From positions 1 to 35,184 of the IMG/VR virus record IMGVR_UViG_3300021964_000229: a stretch of 35,184 nucleotides of DNA; one strand, written 5' to 3'. This document shows positions 1-6,116 of the stretch, piece after piece. The position numbers were made by a program, and so were the translations under genes. The DNA is from a virus. The notes under the pieces were generated by a model. That model did no database searches. It was not told where the DNA came from and saw only the letters and a list, made by a program, of their open reading frames with translations. Position 1 is the first letter of the stretch; each line of letters starts with the position of its first letter.

Positions 1-104
1 GTAAATTTGGTTGGGGAAGTTCACAAGGGTCAAGTATTTATTTAAGAGGTAGTACCTCAGAATCTCAAACAAGTTTTCAATTTATGAAATTAGGTGACAC
101 ATGA
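1..104 (+). CDS. C1q-like fibre tip protein, 3' end (partial)
   Basis: This is the last 33 codons of a tail-fibre tip gene, open at its 5' end. It reads from base 3 and ends in MKLGDT and a TGA at 102-104. It is identical to the end of the complete 185-residue gene at 34516-35073, so it is the same gene re-entered across the contig join and not a second gene. The stop overlaps the ATG of the following cysteine-rich peptide as ATGA. The proposed role is the distal, receptor-facing part of the tail fibre. Confidence 0.85.
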   Translation, partial: KFGWGSSQGSSIYLRGSTSESQTSFQFMKLGDT

Positions 105-187
105 TTAATCCTTGTCCTGATTGTGGTGCTACAACAAAAGCAGATTGTAAGTGTCCTAATGATAACTGTGAGAGCTGTTCTTGTTAG
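101..187 (+). CDS. 28-residue cysteine-rich peptide
   Basis: This tiny gene encodes a 28-residue peptide with seven cysteines arranged as CPDC, DCKC and CESCSC. The spacing recalls zinc- or iron-binding knuckles. It has no signal peptide or membrane segment. The ATG overlaps the stop of the fibre tip gene, an AGGTG sequence precedes it by four bases, and its TAG is followed directly by the next ATG, so it sits tightly inside an operon. The function is unknown; a metal-binding accessory to fibre folding or a regulatory peptide are guesses. A second copy at 35070 is cut to nine residues because the sequence diverges there. Confidence 0.6.
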   Translation: MINPCPDCGATTKADCKCPNDNCESCSC

Positions 188-757
188 ATGAAAACATTAT
201 TTATTTTACTTATAGCAATAACATTTGTTGCTGTTTCAACTGATATTAAAAGTGCAGACAATACAGTATCGTCAACTGTTGTAACTAACTCTACACCACC
301 AACTGCTAACGCTCCAAGTGTTGTTGTAAACAATTCTAATATTTGTAAAACTGCTGTAGCTTCTGCTGTGCAGACACAAATACTCGGCATTAGTTCTGGC
401 ATTACAATAAGAGATGAAAATTGTGAATTAATATTGCTTTCAACTAAGCTCTGGCAATTTCAGATGAAAATCGGTGCGGTAACTTTATTATCAAGTGATC
501 CTAGAGTGTTTGATGCTCTTTGGCATTCTGGCACATATGCACCTGTAAATATAAATGGTGAGTCTAAGATTGGTAACGATGCAAGAGACGTATGGTTAGA
601 TAATGTTCATTTAATGCCAGAAGGTAGTTTGGTTAAGGCAAGACTTCAAGAAGAACAAATACAACAAACAGTAACAATTAGAGAAAACAATGATGATCTG
701 GAGAAATTTTTATTTATGGCTATGGCTATGTATATCGGTCTCCCTATCTTATTCTAG
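188..757 (+). CDS. Exported phage protein of unknown function (189 aa)
   Basis: The protein begins with a typical signal peptide (MKTLFILLIAITFVAVST, cleavage near residue 20-23), then a Ser/Thr/Val-rich linker. From about residue 52 a compact domain follows with two cysteines, ICKTAV and ENCELI. The central LWQFQMKIGAVTLLSSDPRVFDALW stretch resembles a small exported protein seen in marine phages, recalled and not searched, whose function I do not know. The C-terminus is hydrophobic (MAMAMYIGLPILF) and overlaps the next gene by 68 bases in another frame. It starts one base after the cysteine-rich peptide stops. Its place between fibre and lysis genes suggests a tail-associated or periplasmic role, but this is inference. 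Confidence 0.75.
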   Translation: MKTLFILLIAITFVAVSTDIKSADNTVSSTVVTNSTPPTANAPSVVVNNSNICKTAVASAVQTQILGISSGITIRDENCELILLSTKLWQFQMKIGAVTLLSSDPRVFDALWHSGTYAPVNINGESKIGNDARDVWLDNVHLMPEGSLVKARLQEEQIQQTVTIRENNDDLEKFLFMAMAMYIGLPILF

Positions 758-2180
758 CAAAGCTGTTGACTGTTCTACTGATACAATCGGTTTATGTACG
801 CCAACAATAGAAGAAATAATTGATGAAGTTATTACAGAAACTATTGAGTTTGAAAATGGCGGTATAAAAACAACAACTGTAACGGAAACAACAACAACTA
901 CAACGACTGTAACGAACGAAAGTTCTGGTAATATTTTAGACAGCAACAATGGTTACGTATCTCCTAGCAAAGATTCTAATATGAATTATGATTGGGGTGG
1001 GGAAGGATCTGCATCTATGCGATCTGGCTCTTATTGTAATCAATTAGGTACTGATACTTGTGCAGAAATAACAGATGCACGCAGTAGAGAGTCGGCAATG
1101 GGAGTTCCAAACATGGGAACAACCTTTATACAAACAGTCGATATTTCAGAGTTAAATATTAAATATGGTGGAGAAGCTAAATACTCTATTCATGTTGATA
1201 AACAAGATGCTCAAGACTCGGTGTATATGCATATTACAGGTCGTAATGGTAATACCGAAGTTTTTTCTGGCACAGATGTTTTAAGTGCAAGTGGCACAAG
1301 TAGTGGTTTTCAGATTTATGAAAACAGTTTTGATTTTGGTGGTAACTTAACAACAATAATTGTTGAAGTAGGTGGCAGAGATATTGGGGTATCAGTCGGA
1401 GTTTTATTTGACGATGTTTCAATTGATGTATTGTATAATGTGATTAGCACAATAGTAACACAGTCAATCACATCTGTTGAAATGTTTATTGCCTTAAATA
1501 TTGATGCACCAGAAGATATTATCGATGTTGTTGAAGATGTTTTTGAGTCTAATGATGTTGTAGAGACGAATGATGGTTTTGTCTTAGAGCCAATAGGAAC
1601 AGAAGAGCCAACGTACGAAACTGTAGAATTAGAAATAGAAGAAATAGAAATAGCAGAGATTGAGATTGCCGAACTAGAAATAGAAACAGAGATTAAAACA
1701 GAAATAGAAATTAATGAGGTTGAAGAAACAGTTGATGAAATAGAAACTGTAGAAGAGCCTGTTGAAGAAGTAGAAGAGGTAGTGGAAGCTCCAGTTGAAG
1801 AAACAACAGAGGATGTAGAAGAGGTTACAGAGGTAAAGGAAGAACAAAAAGAAGAGCCTAAACCAGAGCCTAAAGAAACTAAAAAAGAAACCTCCAAAGA
1901 AAAAGCTGTTAAAAAAATTATGAAAAAGATTGATGACAAGCAACGCTACGACTCAACCAACCAATTAAAAACATTAATTGTTATGCAGGTTTTAGGTAAC
2001 ACGAAAAATTTCTTTGACGGACAAAAACAATTAAATGAACGTCAAGGTTTTTTCTCCAACGCTACTTTGCCTAGCAGTGAATTAATAGAAAATACCATTG
2101 CAAGTTATTATTTATTTGCAGGAAGCGAAGGATTAATGAATGATTTAATAGATAGCCAATGGCAGATGGGTTTGGAGTAG
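690..2180 (+). CDS. Exported protein with beta-rich domain and Glu-rich repeat region
   Basis: A 496-residue protein starts with a probable signal peptide (WLWLCISVSLSYSSKA, cleavage near residue 25). A Thr-rich linker follows, then a beta-rich domain at about residues 90-250 containing YCNQLGTDTCAEITDARSR. A long acidic segment of EVEEV, EIEIAE and EEP repeats covers about residues 290-390. A basic KKETSKEKAVKKIMKKIDDK turn leads into a C-terminal helical domain. It overlaps the previous gene by 68 bases. ATG 690 and 693 are both possible starts and neither has a clear ribosome site. No enzyme motif is visible. It could be a virion-associated adhesin-like or periplasm-spanning protein; function unknown. 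Confidence 0.75.
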   Translation: MMIWRNFYLWLWLCISVSLSYSSKAVDCSTDTIGLCTPTIEEIIDEVITETIEFENGGIKTTTVTETTTTTTTVTNESSGNILDSNNGYVSPSKDSNMNYDWGGEGSASMRSGSYCNQLGTDTCAEITDARSRESAMGVPNMGTTFIQTVDISELNIKYGGEAKYSIHVDKQDAQDSVYMHITGRNGNTEVFSGTDVLSASGTSSGFQIYENSFDFGGNLTTIIVEVGGRDIGVSVGVLFDDVSIDVLYNVISTIVTQSITSVEMFIALNIDAPEDIIDVVEDVFESNDVVETNDGFVLEPIGTEEPTYETVELEIEEIEIAEIEIAELEIETEIKTEIEINEVEETVDEIETVEEPVEEVEEVVEAPVEETTEDVEEVTEVKEEQKEEPKPEPKETKKETSKEKAVKKIMKKIDDKQRYDSTNQLKTLIVMQVLGNTKNFFDGQKQLNERQGFFSNATLPSSELIENTIASYYLFAGSEGLMNDLIDSQWQMGLE

Positions 2181-2182
2181 CA

Positions 2183-2665
2183 ATGGCAGAACTTGAATTT
2201 GCAGGTGCTAAGTTTCGTGGTGGAAAAATATTTGTTATTCTCACAGCCTTAACTACTCTTGGTGGTAGTCTATGGGGTGGCTTTGAATTTTACAAAGATT
2301 ACCTAGACATGAAAGATCAAATACAAAACTACACAGCACCAGATCTTAGTGGTTTTGATAAACGATTAGATTTAATTCAACAAGAAACAGAAATGATTAC
2401 GCAAGAAATGAGTATGATTATTCAAGAGGTGCAATTAGTTTCTGATGTAGCAAATGAATTAAAGAATGATTTACGACAAGACATAAGACGCATTGAGAAG
2501 ATTGTTAATGATGTAGAGCAACAAGTTAAAGAAGATAGCAGAGATAATGCAAAAGATATTAAACAAGCAATTGATGAGATCAAAGACGATATGCAATCGT
2601 TGGAAGATAAAACAGAAAAGAGCATTAAGAGAGCATTAGATAATCCTTTATCTAAAATGAAATGA
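2183..2665 (+). CDS. Membrane-anchored coiled-coil protein
   Basis: I start this gene at ATG 2183 because TTGGAG lies just upstream; an in-frame ATG at 2159 would add eight residues and overlap the previous gene. The 160-residue product has one membrane segment near the N-terminus (KIFVILTALTTLGGSLWGGF, about residues 15-34). A long charged coiled coil follows (QQETEMITQEMSMIIQEVQL onward) to the end. One anchor plus a coiled coil before a lysis cluster is reminiscent of spanins or XhlA-type proteins, but no family is firmly recognised. It starts two bases after the previous stop, so it is probably co-translated. Confidence 0.75.
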   Translation: MAELEFAGAKFRGGKIFVILTALTTLGGSLWGGFEFYKDYLDMKDQIQNYTAPDLSGFDKRLDLIQQETEMITQEMSMIIQEVQLVSDVANELKNDLRQDIRRIEKIVNDVEQQVKEDSRDNAKDIKQAIDEIKDDMQSLEDKTEKSIKRALDNPLSKMK

Positions 2666-2672
2666 GGTAGAA

Positions 2673-2846
2673 ATGACTAAGACTAACCCAAGTACAAATA
2701 AAGATATGATTAATAAATTAGATAAAGAGATCGCATTAATTAAAAAAGATATAATGGTTATTAAAGAAAATCATCTTTATCACATAGAAAAATCTATGAA
2801 ATATTCAAATGATTATTTGGAGTGTTGGCTTTGCTGTATTTACTAA
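2673..2846 (+). CDS. XhlA-like small protein, N-terminal part before a frameshift
   Basis: A 57-codon frame opens at ATG 2673 with a good GAGGT site five bases upstream. It encodes a coiled coil (MINKLDKEIALIKKDIMVIK) ending in NHLYHIEKSM, as in the XhlA family, where a coil is followed by one membrane helix. The open frame then reads DYLECWLCCIY and stops with no membrane helix. The expected helix is intact in the +1 frame (2812-2880: IWSVGFAVFTNLILLIRNLL). The gene therefore appears frameshifted around 2808-2816, through a mutation, sequencing error or programmed slippage. XhlA works with holins and lysozyme in PBSX-type lysis, and a nuclease and lysozyme follow here. Confidence 0.6.
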   Translation: MTKTNPSTNKDMINKLDKEIALIKKDIMVIKENHLYHIEKSMKYSNDYLECWLCCIY

Positions 2847-2880
2847 TTTAATTTTATTAATAAGAAATTTATTGATTTGA
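2809..2880 (+). pseudogene. Out-of-frame membrane helix of the XhlA-like gene
   Basis: The +1 frame encodes MIIWSVGFAVFTNLILLIRN and a short tail, a clean single membrane helix, ending at TGA 2878-2880. That stop overlaps the TTG start of the next gene, the tight junction expected if the helix is the genuine C-terminus of the gene beginning at 2673. An ATG at 2809 could also let it be translated alone. Confidence 0.55.
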
Positions 2881-3167
2881 ATAAAAAGCACCAGAAGGGA
2901 TCTGCTTCTGAATTTGGTGCAATGAAATACTTAACCGAAAAAGGGTATTATATATTTATGCGAGGTAGTGTTACCTCACCCATAGATATTGTTGCAATCG
3001 ATCCAATCACAGCAGAAATTATTTTAATAGATGTTAAGACTGTTTCCTTGCGATTGACAGGCAGACAAAAAGGTCAACGCATTAATAGAAAGCTTAATGC
3101 AGAACAAAAAAAACTAGGCGTAAAAATATTATATCATTATGGCAATAACAAATTTAAATTTTATTGA
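2877..3167 (+). CDS. PD-(D/E)XK nuclease, small single-domain
   Basis: The 96-residue protein is little more than one restriction-endonuclease-like fold. E12 lies in the first helix (KGSASEFGAMKYL), D37 in SPIDIVAID, and D52-V-K54 in LIDVKTV, matching the E...D...(D/E)XK metal site. This arrangement resembles archaeal Holliday-junction resolvase-like nucleases. Substrates could be branched or packaged DNA; this is inferred from fold only. The start is a TTG overlapping the previous stop, and the gene runs 29 bases into the lysozyme gene. An in-frame ATG at codon 16 would remove the helix with E12 and is less likely. Confidence 0.75.
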   Translation: MNKKHQKGSASEFGAMKYLTEKGYYIFMRGSVTSPIDIVAIDPITAEIILIDVKTVSLRLTGRQKGQRINRKLNAEQKKLGVKILYHYGNNKFKFY

Positions 3168-3597
3168 TAATCTAAAAAAAAGAATAATGAATCACGAAGG
3201 GTTTCGATTAAAACCTTATCATCTTAGTTATGGTAATGTGACTGAGTCTTTTGCTACAGGCGGCTATGGACATCGCATTTTACCAGACGAAGAAATTCCA
3301 ACAACAGAAGAAGGTTGGAGAAAAGTATTTGATGCAGACTTTAATATTGCATTCGAGGGTGCAACTCGAATATGCCAAGATATGAATTTGCCAGATGAAA
3401 AGTTTGGCGTCTTTGTGGAACTGGCTTATCAAATTGGAGTCAATGGCTTATCAAAATTCCGTAAGACTTTGCAACACGCAAAAGATCAGAATTGGGATTT
3501 ATGTGCAAACGAGCTTTTAGACTCTAAGCTTCATAAACAAACTCCGCATCGATTAGAATATTTAGCGGATGTTATGAGAGGAAAAAACAATGAATAG
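3139..3597 (+). CDS. Endolysin, GH24 lysozyme family
   Basis: This 152-residue protein fits T4-type lysozymes, which cleave the glycan strands of peptidoglycan. The active-site region is NHEGFRLKPYHLSYGN with E20 as the probable acid, followed by FATGGYGHRI in place of the usual TIGxGH motif. The aspartate that T4 lysozyme has at position 20 is not obvious, as in several other phage muramidases. ELAYQIGVNGLSKFRKTL matches the C-terminal helical lobe. It has no signal peptide, so it needs a holin, and a candidate is at 4599. It overlaps the nuclease upstream by 29 bases and the small membrane gene downstream by 8. Confidence 0.85.
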   Translation: MAITNLNFIDNLKKRIMNHEGFRLKPYHLSYGNVTESFATGGYGHRILPDEEIPTTEEGWRKVFDADFNIAFEGATRICQDMNLPDEKFGVFVELAYQIGVNGLSKFRKTLQHAKDQNWDLCANELLDSKLHKQTPHRLEYLADVMRGKNNE

Positions 3598-3700
3598 AAT
3601 AATAGAATTTTGGAATGGCTTGAAAAGAACAGTTAAAATATTTTTATCTGGTGTAGCCATTATTTTAATTTTTGTCTTAGTTAATAATTTAATTAGCTAG
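3590..3700 (+). CDS. 36-residue single-pass membrane protein
   Basis: This small gene overlaps the end of the lysozyme gene by eight bases and has GAGAGG about nine bases before its ATG. It encodes an amphipathic basic start (MNRIIEFWNGLKRTVKIF) and then one hydrophobic helix (LSGVAIILIFVLVNNLI). Placement directly after the endolysin suggests a lysis accessory such as a pinholin-like or antiholin-like peptide. Size and position are the only evidence. It is the last gene of the rightward late transcript before a hairpin. Confidence 0.6.
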   Translation: MNRIIEFWNGLKRTVKIFLSGVAIILIFVLVNNLIS

Positions 3701-3760
3701 ATATAAGAGATTGATAAAATAAAAATTTATCTTTAATACTTAATCGTTCTTTTTAGAATA

Positions 3761-3784
3761 AACAGGGGGATACTCCCCCCTGTT
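3761..3784. terminator. GC-rich hairpin between convergent genes
   Basis: AACAGGGGG and CCCCCTGTT form a nine-pair stem around a short loop, between the rightward lysis genes and the leftward gene at 3826-4281. On the minus strand the stem is followed by TTTATTCT, so it works best as a terminator for the leftward gene, and perhaps in both directions. Confidence 0.7.
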
Positions 3785-3825
3785 ATAATCAATAAAAGCA
3801 ATATGACTTTGGGTGAAGTAATCAG

Positions 3826-4281
3826 CTACTCTGATTTAATGTTTAGTTTTCTTTTTAATGCTCCGACATATTGTGCGGCTTGAGATCCTCGACCATGTTT
3901 TGTGTCATAATCGTTAGCACTTAATAAGCTACACAAATAATGAAGCATTGAAAGATTATTTATTCCGTACATATAATCAAGAATATGTCCATTATCGGCA
4001 TAAATTATTCCAGTATGACCTTCTGAATATCTTGATTTATGTTTAGTTATCATTGGAATTACAATATCTTCTGGTAATTCTAAATCAACTAGGTAATGTT
4101 TAGCATAGTAAATACCATGACCATCGCATTCTAGTTTAGAAAAGTTTTTCTTTAAAGATTTAAAAACAATTTCTTTCAACTCTTTGTTTCTTTCTTCTTC
4201 AAAGTATTTTCTATACTCTTTGACGTTCATAATTTTTTTCGTATCTCCAAATTTATTTGGATTATAAACAGTTATTTTCAT
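3826..4281 (-). CDS. Lone leftward gene of unknown function (151 aa)
   Basis: The gene stands alone on the minus strand between rightward blocks. It has a strong AGGAG site six bases before its ATG, a hairpin after its stop and an operator-like palindrome upstream, so it is its own transcription unit. The product has a charged helical first third (VKEYRKYFEEERNKELKEIV), then CDGHGIYYAKHYLVDLELP and GHTGIIYADNGHILDYMYG, with several His, Cys and Asp residues but no catalytic pattern I recognise. It is soluble with no signal peptide. Isolated, self-regulated genes like this in temperate phages are often morons expressed from the prophage; that is inference. Confidence 0.75.
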   Translation of the reverse strand: MKITVYNPNKFGDTKKIMNVKEYRKYFEEERNKELKEIVFKSLKKNFSKLECDGHGIYYAKHYLVDLELPEDIVIPMITKHKSRYSEGHTGIIYADNGHILDYMYGINNLSMLHYLCSLLSANDYDTKHGRGSQAAQYVGALKRKLNIKSE

Positions 4282-4598
4282 AACAACTCCTTTTTAGAAT
4301 TTATCAAAGTCATATTCACTTTTTAAAGAAGAGTATCTACTTATGACTTATGAAGTCATTTTTAATACAAAACCATTTTAACATTTTTTGAAAAAAATTT
4401 CTTACGACCAAAATTTTTGGGAATCAAAATCTGCGAAAAATTTTTTTTTATCGCAGAATAAAATGCGACATCATTGCAAAAAAAGATGAAATTAGTTTTT
4501 TTTTGCGTTTGTTTTTGTTGCTCGCAACACCGCAGTTTACTTAGGGTGATTTTTTTTGTCCACAGGATTTTCTGCGAAAAATTGAAAGGTAAAATTTT
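4282..4598. other. 317-base regulatory intergenic region with repeats
   Basis: No gene was found here. The stretch is very A/T-rich with homopolymer runs. TCTGCGAAAAATT occurs twice (4430-4442, 4571-4583). CTGCGA at 4431-4436 pairs with TCGCAG at 4451-4456 around an A/T loop. GTTGC-TC-GCAAC is a palindrome at 4517-4528. TTGTCCACA near 4554-4562 matches 8 of 9 positions of a DnaA box. TTATCGCAGAATA at 4448-4460 recurs exactly at 14563-14575. It separates divergent genes and probably carries promoters for both. Confidence 0.5.
4343..4359. promoter_or_regulatory. 17-bp operator-like palindrome
   Basis: ATGACTT-ATG-AAGTCAT is a perfect seven-base inverted repeat with a three-base centre, about 60 bases upstream of the leftward gene start. 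The related 10-mer ATATGACTTT lies at 3801-3810, and its reverse complement at 4306-4315. It is a likely binding site for a dimeric regulator of the leftward gene. Confidence 0.5.
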
Positions 4599-4997
4599 AT
4601 GATAACAAAACTTTTAGGACTCGGAGGAGGAGTAAAAGAGCCTGTTGAAGCTGTTGGATCTGTTCTCGACTCTTTGTTTACAAGTAAAGAAGAAGAATTA
4701 AATTTAGAGATTGTAAAAGAGAGATTGGCTCAAAAGCCTGCAATGATCCAAGCAGAGATAAGTAAGGTACAGGCGTCTCACAGATCAATGTTTGTTGCAG
4801 GTGCTAGACCATTTTTGCTTTGGGTATGTGGTCTTGGTTTTGCTTACTCTTTTTTGATAGCACCAACACTAGAATTTTTTTTACCAGATATGAGCAGAAT
4901 AAATATTCCAACTGACATTATGCTAGAGCTTACTCTTGCAATGCTCGGTTTGTCCAGTCTCCGCACAGTAGAAAAATTAGCTAATAAAAGTAAATGA
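4599..4997 (+). CDS. Holin, GTA-type 3TM family
   Basis: The 132-residue protein matches the layout of the holin family first described in gene transfer agents (GTA_holin_3TM). An N-terminal LGGGVKEPVEAVGSVLDSLF comes first, then a charged helix ending QAEISKVQASHRSMFVAGAR. A hydrophobic hairpin follows (PFLLWVCGLGFAYSFLIAPT, residues 71-90, and LELTLAMLGLSSLRT, about residues 109-123). Holins make the inner-membrane hole that lets the endolysin reach peptidoglycan, here presumably the lysozyme at 3139. GAAAGG precedes the ATG. It is the first gene of a short rightward run. Confidence 0.8.
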   Translation: MITKLLGLGGGVKEPVEAVGSVLDSLFTSKEEELNLEIVKERLAQKPAMIQAEISKVQASHRSMFVAGARPFLLWVCGLGFAYSFLIAPTLEFFLPDMSRINIPTDIMLELTLAMLGLSSLRTVEKLANKSK

Positions 4998-5284
4998 GAA
5001 AAGAACATAAAAGTAAGACTGGCGGACTAACTAAAGCAGGCAGAGATTACTTTAAAAAAAAAGAAGGCTTAAATCTTAAAGCACCTGTTAAGTCTGGTGA
5101 CAATCCAAGACGAGCAAGTTTCTTAGCAAGAATGGGAAACATGAGTGGTGCAGAATACAAAGACGGAAAACCAACACGCTTATTATTATCACTTAGAAAA
5201 TGGGGAGCAAGTTCAAAAGCAGATGCCAGAAAAAAATCAAAGGCTATCTCCAAGCGAAATAAAACAAAGAAAAAGAGCGGATAA
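4994..5284 (+). CDS. Small basic protein, DUF6321-like
   Basis: This 96-residue, strongly basic protein starts with KTGGLTKAGRDYFKKKEGLN and continues KAPVKSGDNPRRASFLARMG, a pattern recalled from small proteins of cyanophages and other marine phages (DUF6321-like). The last third is a lysine-rich tail. No enzyme motif is present. DNA association inside the capsid or a packaging role is possible from its charge alone. It overlaps the holin stop by four bases (ATGA) and the next gene by 62 bases, so translation is probably coupled. Confidence 0.75.
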   Translation: MRKEHKSKTGGLTKAGRDYFKKKEGLNLKAPVKSGDNPRRASFLARMGNMSGAEYKDGKPTRLLLSLRKWGASSKADARKKSKAISKRNKTKKKSG

Positions 5285-5483
5285 ATATTTTGATTTGTTT
5301 GGGATAGAAAAACCAAAAGATCTTTCACCTCCAGAGAAACTAATGGCTATTAAAAAGAAGAAGAGAATGTGCAAGGATTGTGATCCTGTTGATCTCATTC
5401 TTTGTATTAATGGTGATTGGATGTGTTGGGGATGCAAGCACAACACAATGAATTTAACTAAGCAAGAGGATGATTGGATATGA
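5223..5483 (+). CDS. Small CxxC protein, zinc-ribbon-like
   Basis: I place the start at ATG 5223 because the upstream part of the frame lies deep within the preceding gene and reads as low-quality sequence. The 86-residue product has a basic helical half (SPSEIKQRKRADKYFDLFGI) and a C-terminal four-cysteine module, CKDC...C...CWGC, within residues 55-75, likely a small zinc ribbon. It ends DDWI. Such modules bind DNA, RNA or proteins, and nothing here identifies the partner. The TGA overlaps the next ATG as ATGA. Confidence 0.65.
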   Translation: MPEKNQRLSPSEIKQRKRADKYFDLFGIEKPKDLSPPEKLMAIKKKKRMCKDCDPVDLILCINGDWMCWGCKHNTMNLTKQEDDWI

Positions 5484-5650
5484 GTAAACCTGTATGGGAG
5501 AAACCTAGACCGAAGAAGCTAGGTAAAAAAAAGAAATTAAAAGGTAAAAAGGGATACAGTTCTGCAAAGAAGAAGGCAGATAAACGCTTCGGAAAAAGCA
5601 CAAGTCTGGTGAAGAATATGTATATTTCAAAACAAATGAAGAAGGGATAA
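5480..5650 (+). CDS. 56-residue lysine-rich protein
   Basis: The gene starts inside the previous stop (ATGA) and encodes a very basic peptide, including PRPKKLGKKKKLKGKKGYSS and KKKADKRFGKSTSLVKNMYI. No fold or motif beyond the positive charge is visible. It belongs to a run of four consecutive tiny basic genes (4994-5760) with minimal spacing. Nucleic-acid binding is the obvious inference, for example DNA condensation or RNA binding, but it is not shown. Confidence 0.65.
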   Translation: MSKPVWEKPRPKKLGKKKKLKGKKGYSSAKKKADKRFGKSTSLVKNMYISKQMKKG

Positions 5651-5652
5651 AT

Positions 5653-5760
5653 ATGCCAAATTATAAAGGTAAGTCATATAGTTATGACAAAAAAGGAATG
5701 GCTAAACTTAAAGCCGATAAGAAAAAAGACAAAAAGAAGAAGTCTAAAAAGAAGAAATAA
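5653..5760 (+). CDS. 35-residue lysine-rich peptide
   Basis: This starts two bases after the previous stop and ends TAATG with the next gene. The product begins MPNYKGKSYSYDKKGMAKLK and finishes in an almost pure lysine tail. Basic peptides with a KGKSYSYDKKGMAKLKA-type start are recalled from other marine phage genomes, usually annotated hypothetical. The function is unknown. Its tight coupling on both sides makes a real gene more likely than a chance frame. Confidence 0.6.
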   Translation: MPNYKGKSYSYDKKGMAKLKADKKKDKKKKSKKKK

Positions 5761-5972
5761 TGTTTAAAATGATTGCTGTTTTATGCTTCTTGCACATCAA
5801 TCCTACACAACATTTTTGCCTAGCCAATGCAGATGTACGAGGTATTTATGATAGTTTTGAGGAGTGTAATACAGCAATTGATAAGTTGGTTTTATCAATA
5901 GACCAACCCATGAAACAACGTCTGGTAGCAATCCAATTCTCCTGCATTGAAAATACTTTAATTAATTTATAA
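5760..5972 (+). CDS. Small exported cysteine protein
   Basis: The 70-residue product starts with a short hydrophobic stretch (MFKMIAVLCFLHINP) that may be a weak signal peptide. A domain with cysteines follows at CLANADVRGIYDSFEECNTA and FSCIENT. The DVRGIYDSFEEC pattern recalls small exported proteins annotated hypothetical in marine phages. Its start overlaps the stop of the lysine-rich peptide (TAATG). It is the last protein gene before the tRNA. Periplasmic or envelope localisation is inferred from the leader only. Confidence 0.6.
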   Translation: MFKMIAVLCFLHINPTQHFCLANADVRGIYDSFEECNTAIDKLVLSIDQPMKQRLVAIQFSCIENTLINL

Positions 5973-5999
5973 TTTCATATAGTAGCTTTCCTGTATTAA

Positions 6000-6089
6000 G
6001 GAGAGTTGGCAGAGCGGTTGAATGCACCAGTCTTGAAAACTGGCATAGATGCAAGTCTATCGAGAGTTCGAATCTCTCACTCTCCGCCA
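6000..6089 (+). tRNA. tRNA-Ser (anticodon UGA)
   Basis: The sequence folds into a full class II tRNA. The acceptor arms GGAGAGT and ACTCTCC pair, with discriminator G at 6086 and an encoded CCA at 6087-6089. The anticodon stem CCAGT/ACTGG holds the loop CTTGAAA with anticodon TGA at 6034-6036. A long variable arm (CATAGATGCAAGTCTATC) marks serine, and GAGAG-TTCGAAT-CTCTC is the T arm. It lies 297 bases before the integrase. It could be a translated spare tRNA or the phage copy of the host attachment target; I favour it as part of the integration system. Confidence 0.93.
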
Positions 6090-6116
6090 TCAAAAAAAAA
6101 TTTTCCAAAAAAATAT

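Noticed and set aside
1-127. Physical direct terminal repeat of the virion DNA
   Set aside because: The repeat lies inside a fibre gene and equals a common assembly k-mer length; T7-type physical repeats usually lie in non-coding DNA near early promoters.
1316-1939. A leftward 207-codon Ser/Ile-rich frame
   Set aside because: It is the antisense of the Glu-rich repeat tract of the gene at 690-2180; its composition follows from GAA/GTA codons read backward.
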